Assembly (NCBI RefSeq): GCF_030272615.1
Contig: NC_081413.1
Location: 717,669,867 to 717,733,866, forward strand
Source: Cryptomeria japonica
Lineage: Eukaryota; Streptophyta; Pinopsida; Cupressales; Cupressaceae
Direction: 5' to 3'
Length of the DNA: 64,000 nucleotides
Shown here piece by piece: positions 1 through 10,760 of this stretch (position 1 is the first letter of the stretch; every line of letters begins with the position of its first letter). The notes under the pieces are model-generated. The model had not been told where the DNA came from. It saw only the letters and a program-made list of their open reading frames with translations, and made no database searches. The translations under genes were made by a program, and so were the position numbers.

Positions 1-2054
1 TTATTTGTGTCTCTTGGTGGGAAAGTGTTCAACTATAGCTTTTTCAATTAATGTAACGTGATGTCATAAATACCTTGGGAAAAGAATCTTTGGAGAGGTC
101 AACATATGTTTGACCCGAAAATAAACTTCAGAGGGGTTTAAAATGGGTTAAATGAACATCTAGGGGTTGTTTAATAGGGTTTCCTAAAGCCCATAAGGTA
201 TACCTAAGGGTTAGGGGTAATTTTAGGCAAGTTTCTACTTCTAAGTGACCTTTTTGACATTCTAAAATTTGGCTTTTCTGAGTTGTGCGAAAATTGAAAT
301 TAGAAGTTTGAACCTAGTTGTAAACTTTCCTATTGGAATGGGAGTTCTCTTTCCCATTTTGTCTTACTTTCCTTTTTAGTTTTTAGAAACTTGTGAGAAT
401 TGAGAGAATGAGCTTCTTAAGAAAGAATTTAAAAATTTGAGGGTAATCACCCACTCTCCATTTTTGGAGACAAGAGAATTTTTTTGAAAAGAATAGAATA
501 GATCCGAATAGAAAATTTGGCTAAGGGTAGAAAAAGAAGATCCGTGGATTTGGGCAGCTCTTCCTCAAATATTATCCTACCTTTGGGAAGATTAAGGTTG
601 GTTTCATTATTCTTTTAAAATGACTTCTTTTCTTTGCATGTGTTTGAAAGTATGTTGGTGTAAGAAATCTGTTTTCTTGTATGCCCTTTTTAGGAATTTC
701 ATTTGGTATTTTGTATTATGTTTTGTCTGTGTTTTTGGGAGTTTTCTCAAGACCTCTTACTCTTGGGAGAGAGGAGGATCTTGTGGGTGGTAGCAGTGAC
801 AACCCTCGAGTGAGAGACTCTCGTTTTGAGAGCGATCACAAGGGATTTTTGTGTGACCCTTGCTGCATGGCCTGTTTGTGCAATGGGGGTCATAAGGAGG
901 GACATAAGGCTAGAATGCCTTGGGGGGCATAGGGAATAAGGGGTTGAAATTCTTGATGTATTTGTTGTGCCATGAGGTGGCTACATGTTTTCCATACTTG
1001 CAGTTCTCCTCAGGGTATTGGTCCACTACCACCCTTGAAAAGGTCATCACCAAAGTGTGGTGCAGAGTAGCCAAGTTGGGAGTGTGTTTGAAATTTGTGT
1101 GCTTCTCGCCTTCTATGTGTTTGCATGTTTGTTATCCGTCTAGGGCTTGGTTCTCTGAGCTCGGGGGTGGCTACCAGTTAGCCTAGGCTGGGAGGTGAGC
1201 ACTCCATGGTCATATTTGTGATTTATTATGCAGGAATGTTTGGAGAAAAGAATAGGACAAGTGCAAAGTTGCAGAAGATTATTGTTGAAGAAATCTAATT
1301 TCATTTGTAGTTATTAGTTTTGATAGGAGAAATACACCCTCATTCGTCGAAATGAGAGGCAAGTTGTAAATTTGAAATATAGACATGAGATTTGTTATTG
1401 TAGTTAAATAAAGAAACATCCTATAAATTTTGCAGAATATCTTTAGTGTTGTAAAAAGCTAGATATATTTCTATTTTCTGTTTTGAAAAGAGTTACTTTT
1501 GAATTGCATGCAATAGTCTTTGTAATATAAAAAAAAAAAATCAGTTTTATTTAATTCGGTGTTTGCTTTAGCTGTGAGATTGCAATCATTTTAATTGCAG
1601 AAAGTTGAGTTGTAGTTGTTGTTAGATTTTAGTTAAAATGATCTATTTAGTACAGTAGAAATAGAAAAATCAGTAAATGTATTTTTGCAGCAAAGAATAA
1701 TGTATTCCTAAATTAGGATCCCCTAAGTTCAGTAATAAAGTTTATTCAATGTACTATGATGAATAGATTAGTAAGAAAATTATTTGTCTCAGGCATCCAA
1801 AATGAAATTAGATAGAAAAGGCATAAGTAAAAACAATATAATAAAATAAAGTTTTGGAAAGAAATCATTTTTCCCATCTATATCCTCTTCATTTAAATTA
1901 GATACTAGAGCCTATTTATTTTAAATGGATGTCGCATGTAATTTATAAGTTCATACAAATATATAGTTTTAAGGCAGTTTACAAGTATTTCATTTTAACT
2001 AAGTTTGTTTTCATTTTTTTTTTTTTTTTTTAAATATAAGATAAAATGAGTTGG

Positions 2055-2056
<2 letters not shown>

Positions 2057-2130
<74 letters not shown>
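2057..2130. repeat. (TA)n microsatellite
   Basis: An uninterrupted TA dinucleotide run inside the H1 LTR, followed by further imperfect TA-rich blocks to about 2260. H2 has a shorter AT run at the comparable place (about 62432-62459), so length has changed between copies. Confidence 0.95.
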
Positions 2131-2133
<3 letters not shown>

Positions 2134-2314
2134 TTATCTAAATATGTATATTAAAAAAGGGGATGTATATCAATATATATATATAAATATATATTTATAT
2201 ATATTTATATATATATATATATAAAAGTATATCTATTTTTAAAAATATATATATATAAAAAAAAAAATTTATAACTTTTAAAAAAAAAGGGGTTTCTTGA
2301 ATGGTCACGGACCC

Positions 2315-2548
2315 CACTGTGTGTACACACAGTGTGGGCCTCACGACTCCCACTGTGTGAACACATAGTGCGGGCCGCGACTTTCACTATGTGGTCACAC
2401 AGTGTGGGCCGCTATGGCTCCCACTGTGTGGGCACACAGTGTCAGCCGCAGCCGCCACTGTGTGGACACACAGTGGTGTGGGCCGCCAGCGGCTCCCACT
2501 GTGTGGACACACAGTGGTGCCGCGCCGCCATTGTGTGGACACACAGTG
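2315..2548. repeat. Array of seven 20-bp GC-rich palindromes in LTR H1
   Basis: Seven units at 2315-2334, 2351-2370, 2385-2404, 2422-2441, 2456-2475, 2497-2516 and 2529-2548. Each is a 9-bp arm, a 2-bp centre and the reverse-complement arm, of the form CACTGTGTG-NN-CACACAGTG. The first unit is a perfect palindrome. The 12-20 bp linkers are GC-rich (GGGCCGC-like). The block is a sharp GC island within very AT-rich sequence. H2 has six related units at the matching place. Confidence 0.95.
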
Positions 2549-3482
2549 GCGCCCTCGGCCCCGTCGCTCCCTTAAAACCTGCAACAAAAAAATTCATGGC
2601 CGCCGCCGATGGGTTTTGGCCTTGTGTTAAAATGCTAATAAAAAATATATATATATTAAACCTTAGCCCGGGTAGGGCTAGGGTAATAAAGTAATAAAAT
2701 AAAAAGGGGTAACTTAGGGCCATTTTATAATAAAAAAATCCCTAATTAAGGTTTGAAGGGCTTAATGGCTATTAAGTTGGAAAAATCTTTTAGAAGATTA
2801 TATATATATGTTTATATATTTGGGTATGTATTTATATAGAGTTTTAAATATGTAAATACCTCTATATGATATACTAATAAGAAGTTAAAAAAAAAATATA
2901 AATAAAGCCTAATCTTATATTTTTAATGTATTTAGTGTGACAAATACTTAATTATGCCCTAGTTAATTTAATTAGAGCATTATATTTTTTGTTGGATTTA
3001 AAAGGGATTAATTTAAGCACCTTTCATTTGAGGTTAGAATGGATGCTAGAAAAAAAATAAAAATTTAATTAGCTTTCTAAAGTCGATTAATAGCTACTCG
3101 TAATTAATTTTGCCCGTGTAAATTAAATTATCTAAATTAAATGACACTTTAAACGATTATTATAATTATTGATTTAAAAATGGATTCTTAGACTATATAG
3201 TCTTATTGGAGATTAAACTTATCTTCATCTTCTATTTTTAATGAGTTTGATTTAATTAATCTATTGACTAGGTATCTTGTGAAAATAAAATTAAATCATT
3301 TAGTTTTCCGCAAATACAATTTAATTAATTTCGATACTTGGTTTGTATTAGAATTAGCTCGAATATAAATATGGAAAATACATTAGTGCATGTCGTGTTA
3401 GCGAACTTGTTAATTAATTAGTATTATAAAAAAATAAAATAAAAAAATAATTCCGTTTTTGCCCTAAATTTTGGGCATGACA

Positions 3483-4046
3483 ATCAACCAATCAAACACA
3501 ATCATAACGGACTATTACATCAATTGTCTAAGTCTTAACGAGTATTTTTCTTCAAATACCTTGACTTCATCAGGCAATTACATCAATTGTCTATGTCACC
3601 ATCATGTCACTTTGATTCACTTACTCAAACTTTATCTTGTCCAAGCAAACAACTGACATCAACTATCATGCTTTGACTCAACTGGGGCAATTAAACCGAT
3701 TGCACTAGATTGTCCAACCAATTTTGATCAATTGTATAGAATCAATCAAAATCACAACACCACATTTGCATCGTATCTCTTGCATAACCTATGGGTACTC
3801 ACTAGTTTGCCATTTCTCCTTATTCACTCTGTTTTCTTCCATTCTTTCACCGTTATTGCTAATTTCTTCTATTATACCTCCCCTCCACTTCTCGTTATTT
3901 TTTGAGAGATCGCCTAATTTTTTGGGCCATCTCTCAAGGGGGCATACCACCCACTAAATTAACATTTTTGGGGCATATTTCTTCACACCTATTTTTCTTT
4001 CTTTGAAACGATGCAATAAAACTGCACCGTCTCAAAGAGGGGCAAA
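3483..4046 (+). mobile_element. 3' internal tail of Gypsy element A, ending in a polypurine tract
   Basis: No gene is recognisable here. The stretch from about 3900 on resembles 41560-41681: a GGGGGCAT block, a pyrimidine-rich stretch, CTTTGAAAC, then AAAGAGGGGCAAA directly before TGTAGACAC. That is the usual order of the 3' end of a Gypsy internal region. The rest of element A would lie to the left, beyond the H1 LTR, which cuts it off at 3482. Confidence 0.6.
4001..4046 (+). promoter_or_regulatory. Stem-loop plus polypurine tract of element A
   Basis: Arms at 4001-4015 and 4023-4037 pair at 13 of 15 positions around a 7-nt loop. The 3' arm runs into the polypurine tract AAAGAGGGGCAAA (4034-4046), which ends at the LTR start. 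Plus-strand DNA synthesis primes from such tracts. A comparable hairpin with different sequence lies at 41638-41672. Confidence 0.65.
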
Positions 4047-5685
4047 TGTAGACACATAAATCTGTCCACTTAATCTTCTCCTATTAATTAAATAAATTAT
4101 TCAATTTATTTGATTTAATTAACTTAACCAAATTCAGAGCATTAATTAAATCTTCTCTCACATTTAAATAAATTAATATTTATTTAAATCCCCCAAAATC
4201 TCATCTCTCACATTTAAATAAATTAACATTTATTTAAATCACCTTTATCCTCCACCGACTTGCATTTTCCTACAAATGCAAGTTGTACAACTATTTTAAA
4301 TAAATAAATTATTTATTTAAAATCCTATTTATCCTCACCCACTTGAAACCTTTAATGGTTTCAATTAAAGTCTTCAAACTTAATGGCTTCCTTCTAGAGT
4401 CTTCTCAAGCCTTTAATGGTTTCCCTTAAAGTCTTAAAACTAAATGGCTTCCTTCTAGAGTCTTCTCAAGCCTTTAATGGTTTCCCTCAAAGTCTTCAAG
4501 CATTTAATGCTTTATCTTCCTTTTTCTCATGTAAATAAATTAAGAATTATTTAAATAAAATCCAAAATTCACATTCACATTTAAATAAATTAATATTTAT
4601 TTAAATATTTATCCAAATGCAAATTACACCATTTAATTGAAATAAATGGTTTTATTTTAATTGAAAATCTCAAAATTCCTCCCACTTGCATTCTCCTACA
4701 AAATCCACTTGCATGCCTAAATCCATTCTAGATTCTTCTAACTCCTTCTAATTACCCTAATCCTATCCTAATCATTGTCACATTCCTAAATAAAAGGAAG
4801 TCACTTCTCAAAAACCTCCAAAGTCTCCAATAACCATTAAAGGTTTTATGTCTTCAAATGGTTAACCTCTAAAGTCTTCCAAACCATTAAAGACTCTTAC
4901 ATAACCATTTATGGTTAACTCACCTTTTACGTTTGGTCAGAGAATTTTCTCTAACTAAAACATCCTTTTGACTCATGGGTCTCTTCAAAGCATTTATTTC
5001 TTTGACTAAGGTAACCATTTAACCCTTGCACATTCATTTATCCCTTGGATAAAAGGAAAATCCATTAACCTAACCCTAACCCAACCCCCCAGGGTAACCA
5101 TCATGTCCCCTCAAGCATTTAATGTTCCTTATCTGTCCTCTCAAGCCTCCTCATGGTGACACTTGTCAACATGGGATTGGGTTGAAAGTCTCACATTGAT
5201 TGAATATCTTTAAATCGTAACCCTTGTTAAGATTGCTCAATCTTAACCCTTTATTTCCCTATTTCTTCTATAAATAGAACCCTTGTCCTCAAGCAAAGAA
5301 GGAAGCATTAGAGTATTGTTGTTATATTGGTATTAGCATAGAGCTTTTTCATAGCATCACTATCTACACTTGCATAGCATTTTTTTATCACATCCAACCA
5401 TCTTGAATCTCCATATGGCATCCATGGTTAGTGCTAAAAGTTGAGAGCTACACTCATTTGGGACTTGGAGAGGGGAGAAACAAGAGAGAAGCATCAAAAG
5501 ACATCATGGAAGCATCTTAGGGAGGCTCTTCTCCTTTCTTTTGTTTTGTTAAACTTCTTTCATGCTTTTTTGAAATCTCTTTTGATATGTTTGGAATGGT
5601 TTTCAGTTCTTTGTTTTGGTTTTATGGTTGAAACTAACTTATTAACATTGAACTTTGTTGTTGCCTTGTCCCCATTTCCATGACA
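4047..5685 (+). mobile_element. LTR A, 3' LTR of a Gypsy element
   Basis: Starts TGTAGACAC right after a polypurine tract, so it is a 3' LTR in plus orientation. Long stretches match LTR B (49636-51043), including the block around CCATTAAAGGTTTTATGTCTTC (4842 onward versus about 50120) and the TATA region. After the TATA box the two LTRs diverge. The 3' end is set at TGACA (5681-5685), where Copia-derived sequence begins soon after. That boundary is uncertain by some tens of bases. Confidence 0.7.
5269..5276 (+). promoter_or_regulatory. TATA box of LTR A
   Basis: TATAAATA in the context CTATAAATAGA, shared with LTR B at 50542-50549. It lies in the 3' half of the LTR, where U3 promoters of plant LTR elements usually place it. 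Confidence 0.6.
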
Positions 5686-7624
5686 TTAGAGATAGCAAGC
5701 TACTCCTTGGTAGAAACATGCTCCAAGATAACATCTTTACTTTGAACTTTTTCCCTCAAGAAGTGAAATTTTGATTCAACGTGCTTAGTCCTTGCATGCA
5801 AAACAAGATTTTAAAAAATGGTTATTGCATTTGTATTATCACACAAAATCTTTATAGGTTCTAAGATTTTCATCTTCAAACCTTCCAAAATGTGCCTCAT
5901 CCACATTGCTTGTGTACAATTCATATAAGCTGCTATATATTCAGCTTCAGCAGTAGATTGTGAAGTGCAACTCTGCTTTTTACTACTCCATGAGACTAGC
6001 CTTTCTCCTAGAAAGAATTCTCCACCGGTAGTACTCTTCAGGTCATCAATATTTCCTGTCCAATCAGCATTTGTGTATGCTTTTAGATTAAAGTTTCCAC
6101 CATATGGATACCATAACCCATAGTCAACAGTACCTTTTAGATATCTAAAAATTCTCTTAGTTATCATCAGATGTGCCTCCTTTGGATTATTCTGAAATAT
6201 AGAAACAATACCAACTGCATGGGCAATATCTGGTCGACTGTGAACAACATAGTGTAGTTTGCCAATCATTGACCTGCATTTCTTTTCATCTACAGAATTA
6301 GATGCATCTTCCTTGGACAATTTACAACTTGTAACCATTGGGGTTCCAACTGGTTTACAATCACTAATACCAAAAGTCTTCAAAACCTCTTTCACATACT
6401 TAGATTGAGTAATGAAAATACCATTCTTCATCTTCTCTATTTGTAAGCCTATGAATTTTTTATTTCCCCTACTAATTACATCTGCAAAACAATTACTCAT
6501 GTCATCATTACATCTAAATATAATATCATGTACAAATACTTCATTGACCTATATATCATCTCCTTCAGACTTGAGATAAATGTTGCTGTCATCACTAGTT
6601 CTGGAAAAGCCTATCTTCATCAAATGAGTATGAAGCCATTCATACCATGCTCTAGGTGCCTGCTTTAATCCATATAAGGCTTTATGCAATTTGTACACCA
6701 TGCCTTCCTTATCTATCAATGCATAACCATCAGGGTGCTCTATATAAACCTCTTCTTCCAGTATCCCATTCAAGGATGCAGACTTAACATCCATCTAGTA
6801 TACCTTGAACTTCTTATGAGCTGCAAATGCAAGCAATGTTCTGACACCTTCTAGTCTTGCTATTGGTGCAAAAGTTTCTCCATAGCCTTCTCCTTCTTCT
6901 CACACATATCTTTTGCATACTAATCTTGCCTTATTCTGAACTACAACACCATCTTCATTTAATTTGTTTCTGAATACCCATTTAGTACCAATAACATTCT
7001 TGTTTACCGGTCAGGGTACAAGGGGTCCAAGTGTTGTTCTTCTCAATTTGTTCCAACTCCTCCTCCATATCTTTCACCCAATGATCATCACCAAATGCCT
7101 CCTTAGCATTTCTAGGTTCAAAGGTGGATATCATGCAAGAGTTCTCTCTTTTTCTCCTTCTAGTTAGTACTCCAGCATCCTTATCCCCAATTATCTGTTC
7201 AGGACTATGATTCAGTCTCACATACCTAGGAATAACATGATCATTCTCTTCAGGTTCAACTACTTCATTGTCATCTTCCTCTGAATTTATTTGTTTCGGT
7301 TGAACAAGTACATTAGGATTTGCTTTACCAATCTTTGATTTAATAGTTTCAGGTTCTAAAAGAAAAATGCAAGGATCTTTATCCTTCTTCTCAGAACTGG
7401 TTCCTTCTAATTTTTTAGGACATTCATCTACATGAACATCAACACTTTCAACAATTTTTTGTGTTCGGTTTTTGAAGCATTTATAGGCCTTACTATTGGT
7501 GGAATAGCCAAGAAATATGCCTTCATCACTCTTAGCTTCAAACTTTCTTATGTAGTCACCTCTTTTAATAAAACATTTTCTACCAAATATTTTAAAATAG
7601 CTAACATCAGGTGATCTCCCATAC
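5686..7624 (-). pseudogene. D pol fragment: integrase tail, reverse transcriptase, RNase H
   Basis: Copia pol would copy the element RNA into DNA inside virus-like particles. On the minus strand, 7624-7221 covers the integrase C-terminal region with a GIFLGYST-type motif. 7221-6795 is the linker and RT N-terminus. 6794-6549 holds the RT core with DVKSA, EEEVYIEHPDG and ALYGLKQAPRAWY. 6500-5811 holds the end of RT (QSKYVKEVLK), the RPDIAHAV region, NADWTGN, SKKQSCTSQSTAEAEY and CDNTNAI of RNase H. The frame shifts several times, including between 6549 and 6500 where the catalytic YVDD/FVDD stretch should lie. After CDNTNAI the usual ISKNP...DIFTKPLP tail is lost. Nonfunctional. Confidence 0.9.
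7552..7624. repeat. 73-bp exact duplication, left copy, flanking element L
   Basis: Identical over all 73 bases to 15673-15745. Both copies are D integrase sequence (minus-strand YFKIFGRKCFIKRGDY region). LTR element insertion normally duplicates only about 5 bp, so the extra 68 bp need another explanation. The L LTR next to this copy lacks about 8 bp of its 5' end. Confidence 0.95.
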
Positions 7625-8791
7625 CATACTTATCAAATTGCCATTAGTTTTATATACAAAGTCATTCTATATACTCTAGTCGGTTACCCCTATTGAAATA
7701 TTTAGTCGGTATGAACAGCCTAGTCGGTTACAGAAGGAAAATAGTCACAAAGCCCAGTATACACCGAGCTGTCTACCGAGTGTTATTTCATGTCTACCGA
7801 GCAATAAAGATAATACACCGAGTGAAACATGTTACCAAATTCATTGAACCTGGACACACATATGAAAACGTGTTACAAGATCGAGGCACATAGAACCGTT
7901 ATCACATTGGAAATTGCACATACAGATTTTGTATAATTTTGAGGTCATCTAACCAATGAAATATTTTGCATGGATATTTATTCGAGAAATCATGTTTGTA
8001 AGATCAAAGCAATGAATCAGATCACCAACATAAGAAGTCTATTTATACAACATGAATTTAGGGTTAGAAAGAGGTGTGAATATGAGAAATGTGTATGAAG
8101 CAAGACTTATGTGATACATGAGAAATCACAGAGTATTATGACTATTACAGAAACACAGAGGTCACCGAGAAGGTTATCAGAGAACAGTCATGGAACAGAG
8201 TAAACAAAAGGGTTTACCGAGTTACTTTATGAGTTACCGAGGTATGATATAGGCAAGGTAATCTTATTTTGAGCACATAGAATCTGCTACAACATTTCAG
8301 ATGTAAAGTTGCAGATATTTGTAAAGTCTTATTATAATATTTTGAAGTTGTAAGAGAAACCTTTAACAGGGTAAAAGACTCTAACCAAGTCTATAAATTG
8401 TAAATCCTTTAACCAGGTGCTACACTTATATAGTGTTGTATAAATCCTTTAGTAAGGTAGATCTAACTGATCTTAATACTCCTAACAGGGTAAGCTATCA
8501 GAAATAGCTAAATGCAGCTCTAATCAAGCACTCTTTATTATTGCAGTAGTGAAGTTGTGGGTGCCATCCCCACTGCAGTTTTTCTCTCTAACCAAGAGTT
8601 TCTGCGTGACCAAAATATTTGTGTTATGGAGTGAATCATGTATGAATGTTATATGTTGATTACAGTTTTGTTTTATGTTACTGCACTATTCTGTTTATGC
8701 ATAATAGTAAAGATATTATTGAGAAAAGGATTTGAAGTATTGATTCACCCCTCCCCTCTCAATACATTAGCTTTCCATATTGGGCCTAACA
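7625..8791 (+). repeat. 5' LTR of L
   Basis: Matches 14498-15672 along its length and ends GGGCCTAACA at 8782-8791. The start is truncated: the other LTR begins TGTTACTACTTATC, this one only ACTTATC preceded by CAT. It is rich in ACCGAG and CGGTTA words. A short open frame at 7693-7893 is repeated at 14580-14828 only because it lies in the LTR. Confidence 0.9.
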
Positions 8792-8793
8792 AT

Positions 8794-8805
8794 TGGTGTC
8801 AGAGC
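8794..8805 (+). promoter_or_regulatory. Primer-binding site of L (initiator Met tRNA type)
   Basis: TGGTGTCAGAGC, one base from the usual TGGTATCAGAGC complement of the initiator Met tRNA 3' end, two bases after the LTR end. It primes minus-strand DNA synthesis. Confidence 0.9.
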
Positions 8806-8853
8806 TTGAATCTTGGAAAAGGGTTTAACTACCTAAAGAAAAAGATCTTATCA

Positions 8854-10206
8854 ATGGAAGGCTATAAACAATCTCGAAGGATTGTGTATCTACAAGAAGA
8901 GCTGGATAATGCAAATCAAGTGATTACAGACATGTAAAGGCAAATGCAAAAATCTTTGAAAGTAAGGAGAAGATTATTTGATGACTTGTAGGATTCTCAA
9001 GAGTTAGTGGAACAAATCGAGACATCATCTGAGAACAGTATATCTGAAGAAATTGAAGAAATGATTGGAATGTTGAAAGAAAAGAACAAAGCATTGACTA
9101 ATCAACTAAAAGCAATGAAAAGAGAACATGAACATTTTAGTACATAGATGACTGAAAATCTAGATGCATTAAGGATAGCCAGGGATAAAGCAAGAGATCT
9201 ACAAAGAGAGAAACAACAACTTGAAGTCTTAGTATCTGATAAGATTGATGAAATCATAAGGCTAACTAGTATTCAACAAAATTTGATAGATCAACTAGGT
9301 TATACACATCATGAAGCAAATCTAAAAAATGATGAGAATCAAGCATTGAAACTTGAAGTATCAAGGTTGAGCAATGAACTTGAAACAAAGAAGAAATCCA
9401 AGGAAACACTGAAGAAGAGTTATGATGCATCAAAGATGTTGGATGAGAAACTAAAAATAAGATGACCCTACAAAGAAGGAGGACTCAGTTACAAAGGAAA
9501 AGACTCTACCGAGAAGGGAATCTGTACTACCGAGAGAGGAGAATCATCAAAACAAGTTGGAAAAAGGAATAACATCAAAAGGAAGAAGCCTATTTGCTAC
9601 TACTGTGGAAATCAAGGTCATACTGCCAACATGTGTCAAATTAGAAAAGGTAAGCAACCGAATACCACAAAAACCAATGGTTATTGATACAATTGCAATA
9701 AATATGGTCACACATCTAATCAATGTAGGACAAAGTCTGTTAACAATTATCAGAAGGCAAAATTCAAAGGGTTTTGTAAAAATTGCAATAGATATGGACA
9801 TAGTACCGATAAGTGTTGGTTTAAGCAAAAGAACCACATGTGGTCTACACACCGAGCAAATACTAGAGGTTACCGAACTCACACAGATCCTTATCGATAA
9901 TATTCTGCAGTACCATGGGATTGCAATACAAGGATATGGTGTGAATGTTGTGGAAGATATGGACATATAAGTGCCAACTACTTTATAAGGTTTGGAATGA
10001 ATAACCGAAGATCGTGGAGAAATCTTGGTATGGCATGTTTTCATTGTCACAAAGTTGGACACTTGGCTGGAGATTGGAGAGATCAACCTAGAAAAGACAT
10101 TGAGGAAATAAAAGAGAAATTAAAGATGATTTGGAGAAAGAAGGAAATTGTGTCAAATAAAGAAAGCGCCTTACCTACCGAGTTAGGTGCTCCCACTCCA
10201 AATTGA
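8854..10206 (+). pseudogene. L ORF1: coiled-coil, multi-zinc-knuckle gag-like protein
   Basis: One frame runs from ATG 8854 to the TGA ending at 10206, about 450 codons, with in-frame stops near 8935, 8989, 9145, 9463, 9685 and 9898. The first 200 residues are charged and heptad-like (for example LQREKQQLEVLVSDKIDEII), predicting a long coiled coil. The C-terminal half has up to five CCHC zinc knuckles (CX2CX4HX4C). The first, near 9595, and the third, near 9775, are intact. In the second a TGA at 9685 replaces the first Cys. The fourth (9940) and fifth (10036) have the last Cys changed to Tyr and Trp. Zinc knuckles bind RNA in Gag nucleocapsids, so a packaging role is likely by analogy. I see no Copia-type gag N-terminal domain such as that of F. 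Confidence 0.75.
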
Positions 10207-10760
10207 TCGGTAAAGGTATGAAGGGGCTGCATTCTCACAAGGTTAAATCTTAAACAGTTCCTATCTTAGTATGTACTGAATTCAAAATTTGCATAGTAAG
10301 ATGTAGTAGTAAGCTTGAAATTCTATCAAAGTCTTTTTGAGCACTTTACAAGAAAACTGTTAAGTTGGTGAATTCAGGAAGCCTGTCAAGTCGATATATG
10401 AAGGAAATCTGGTTACTCGGTTAAAGCACAAAAAAAGGGAAATAAAATTAAGTGAATCGAGTGCATTTAATGTCTTTGACCTAACTTGCACGGAGCCTGA
10501 TAAGGTATTTTTGAGTACTTAAAAGGTTTTTCGTGGTCATTTTCATTCACTAAGTTTTCGAGAAGCAGAGTAGAGTGAATCAAGGCGATCAAACCATCTT
10601 CAAAGCAAAATCTAAGGTATTTACATTGAATCTCATCGCATTGCTAAGCTAGTTTACTGAACTCATTATGTTGTTATTATCTGCTGAGTGTGAAGCGTCT
10701 ACCATTTGTTTAGTTCTCAAAACCCTAAGGTTCCTGTGTCAATTTTTATCTGAAATCAAA
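10207..10760 (+). other. Spacer between L ORF1 and ORF2
   Basis: No ORF or motif recognised in these 554 bp. It ends with a short upstream open frame (10668 onward) that is in frame with the ORF2 ATG, so ORF2 could start earlier than called. The sequence could be a leader or intron-like segment for ORF2; no convincing splice sites were identified. Confidence 0.5.

Larger units (their letters stand above)
1..3482 (+). mobile_element. H1: giant Gypsy LTR, 3' or solo copy, cut by window edge
   Basis: This stretch aligns along most of its length with 60645-63694, sharing long near-identical blocks, for example around 100-210 versus 60750-60865. Its right end, GGGCATGACA at 3473-3482, matches the end of the H2 LTR. 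Unlike H2, no TGGTATCAGAGC primer site follows, so this is a 3' LTR or a solo LTR rather than a 5' LTR. By alignment, about 0.7 kb of its 5' part lies left of the window. It holds a TA microsatellite and a palindrome array. Short open frames around 681-1186 are not conserved in frame with H2 and are not called genes. Confidence 0.85.

Noticed and set aside
681..1186. Open frames in LTR H1 (83 and 88 codons) that might encode small proteins
   Set aside because: The matching stretch of H2 (61377-61574) keeps the DNA but not the frame, so protein coding is not conserved.
2057..2130. Long TA run as a possible replication origin or matrix attachment site
   Set aside because: Simple microsatellite of variable length between H1 and H2; nothing else supports such a role.
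2315..2548. Regular 20-bp repeats with spacers, superficially like a CRISPR array
   Set aside because: Units are palindromes within a plant LTR, spacers are similar to one another and GC-rich, no cas genes are present, and the same array recurs in the second LTR.
5060..5095. CCTAACCCTAACCCAACCC run resembling plant telomere repeat
   Set aside because: Only two or three imperfect units inside LTR A; too short to be telomeric.
8854..9465. Coiled-coil ORF that could be read as a host cytoskeletal or myosin-like gene
   Set aside because: It lies directly after a primer site between two LTRs and continues in frame into zinc knuckles, so it belongs to element L.
9547..10086. 179-codon open frame on the minus strand
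   Set aside because: It is antisense to the zinc-knuckle part of L ORF1 and has no motif of its own.
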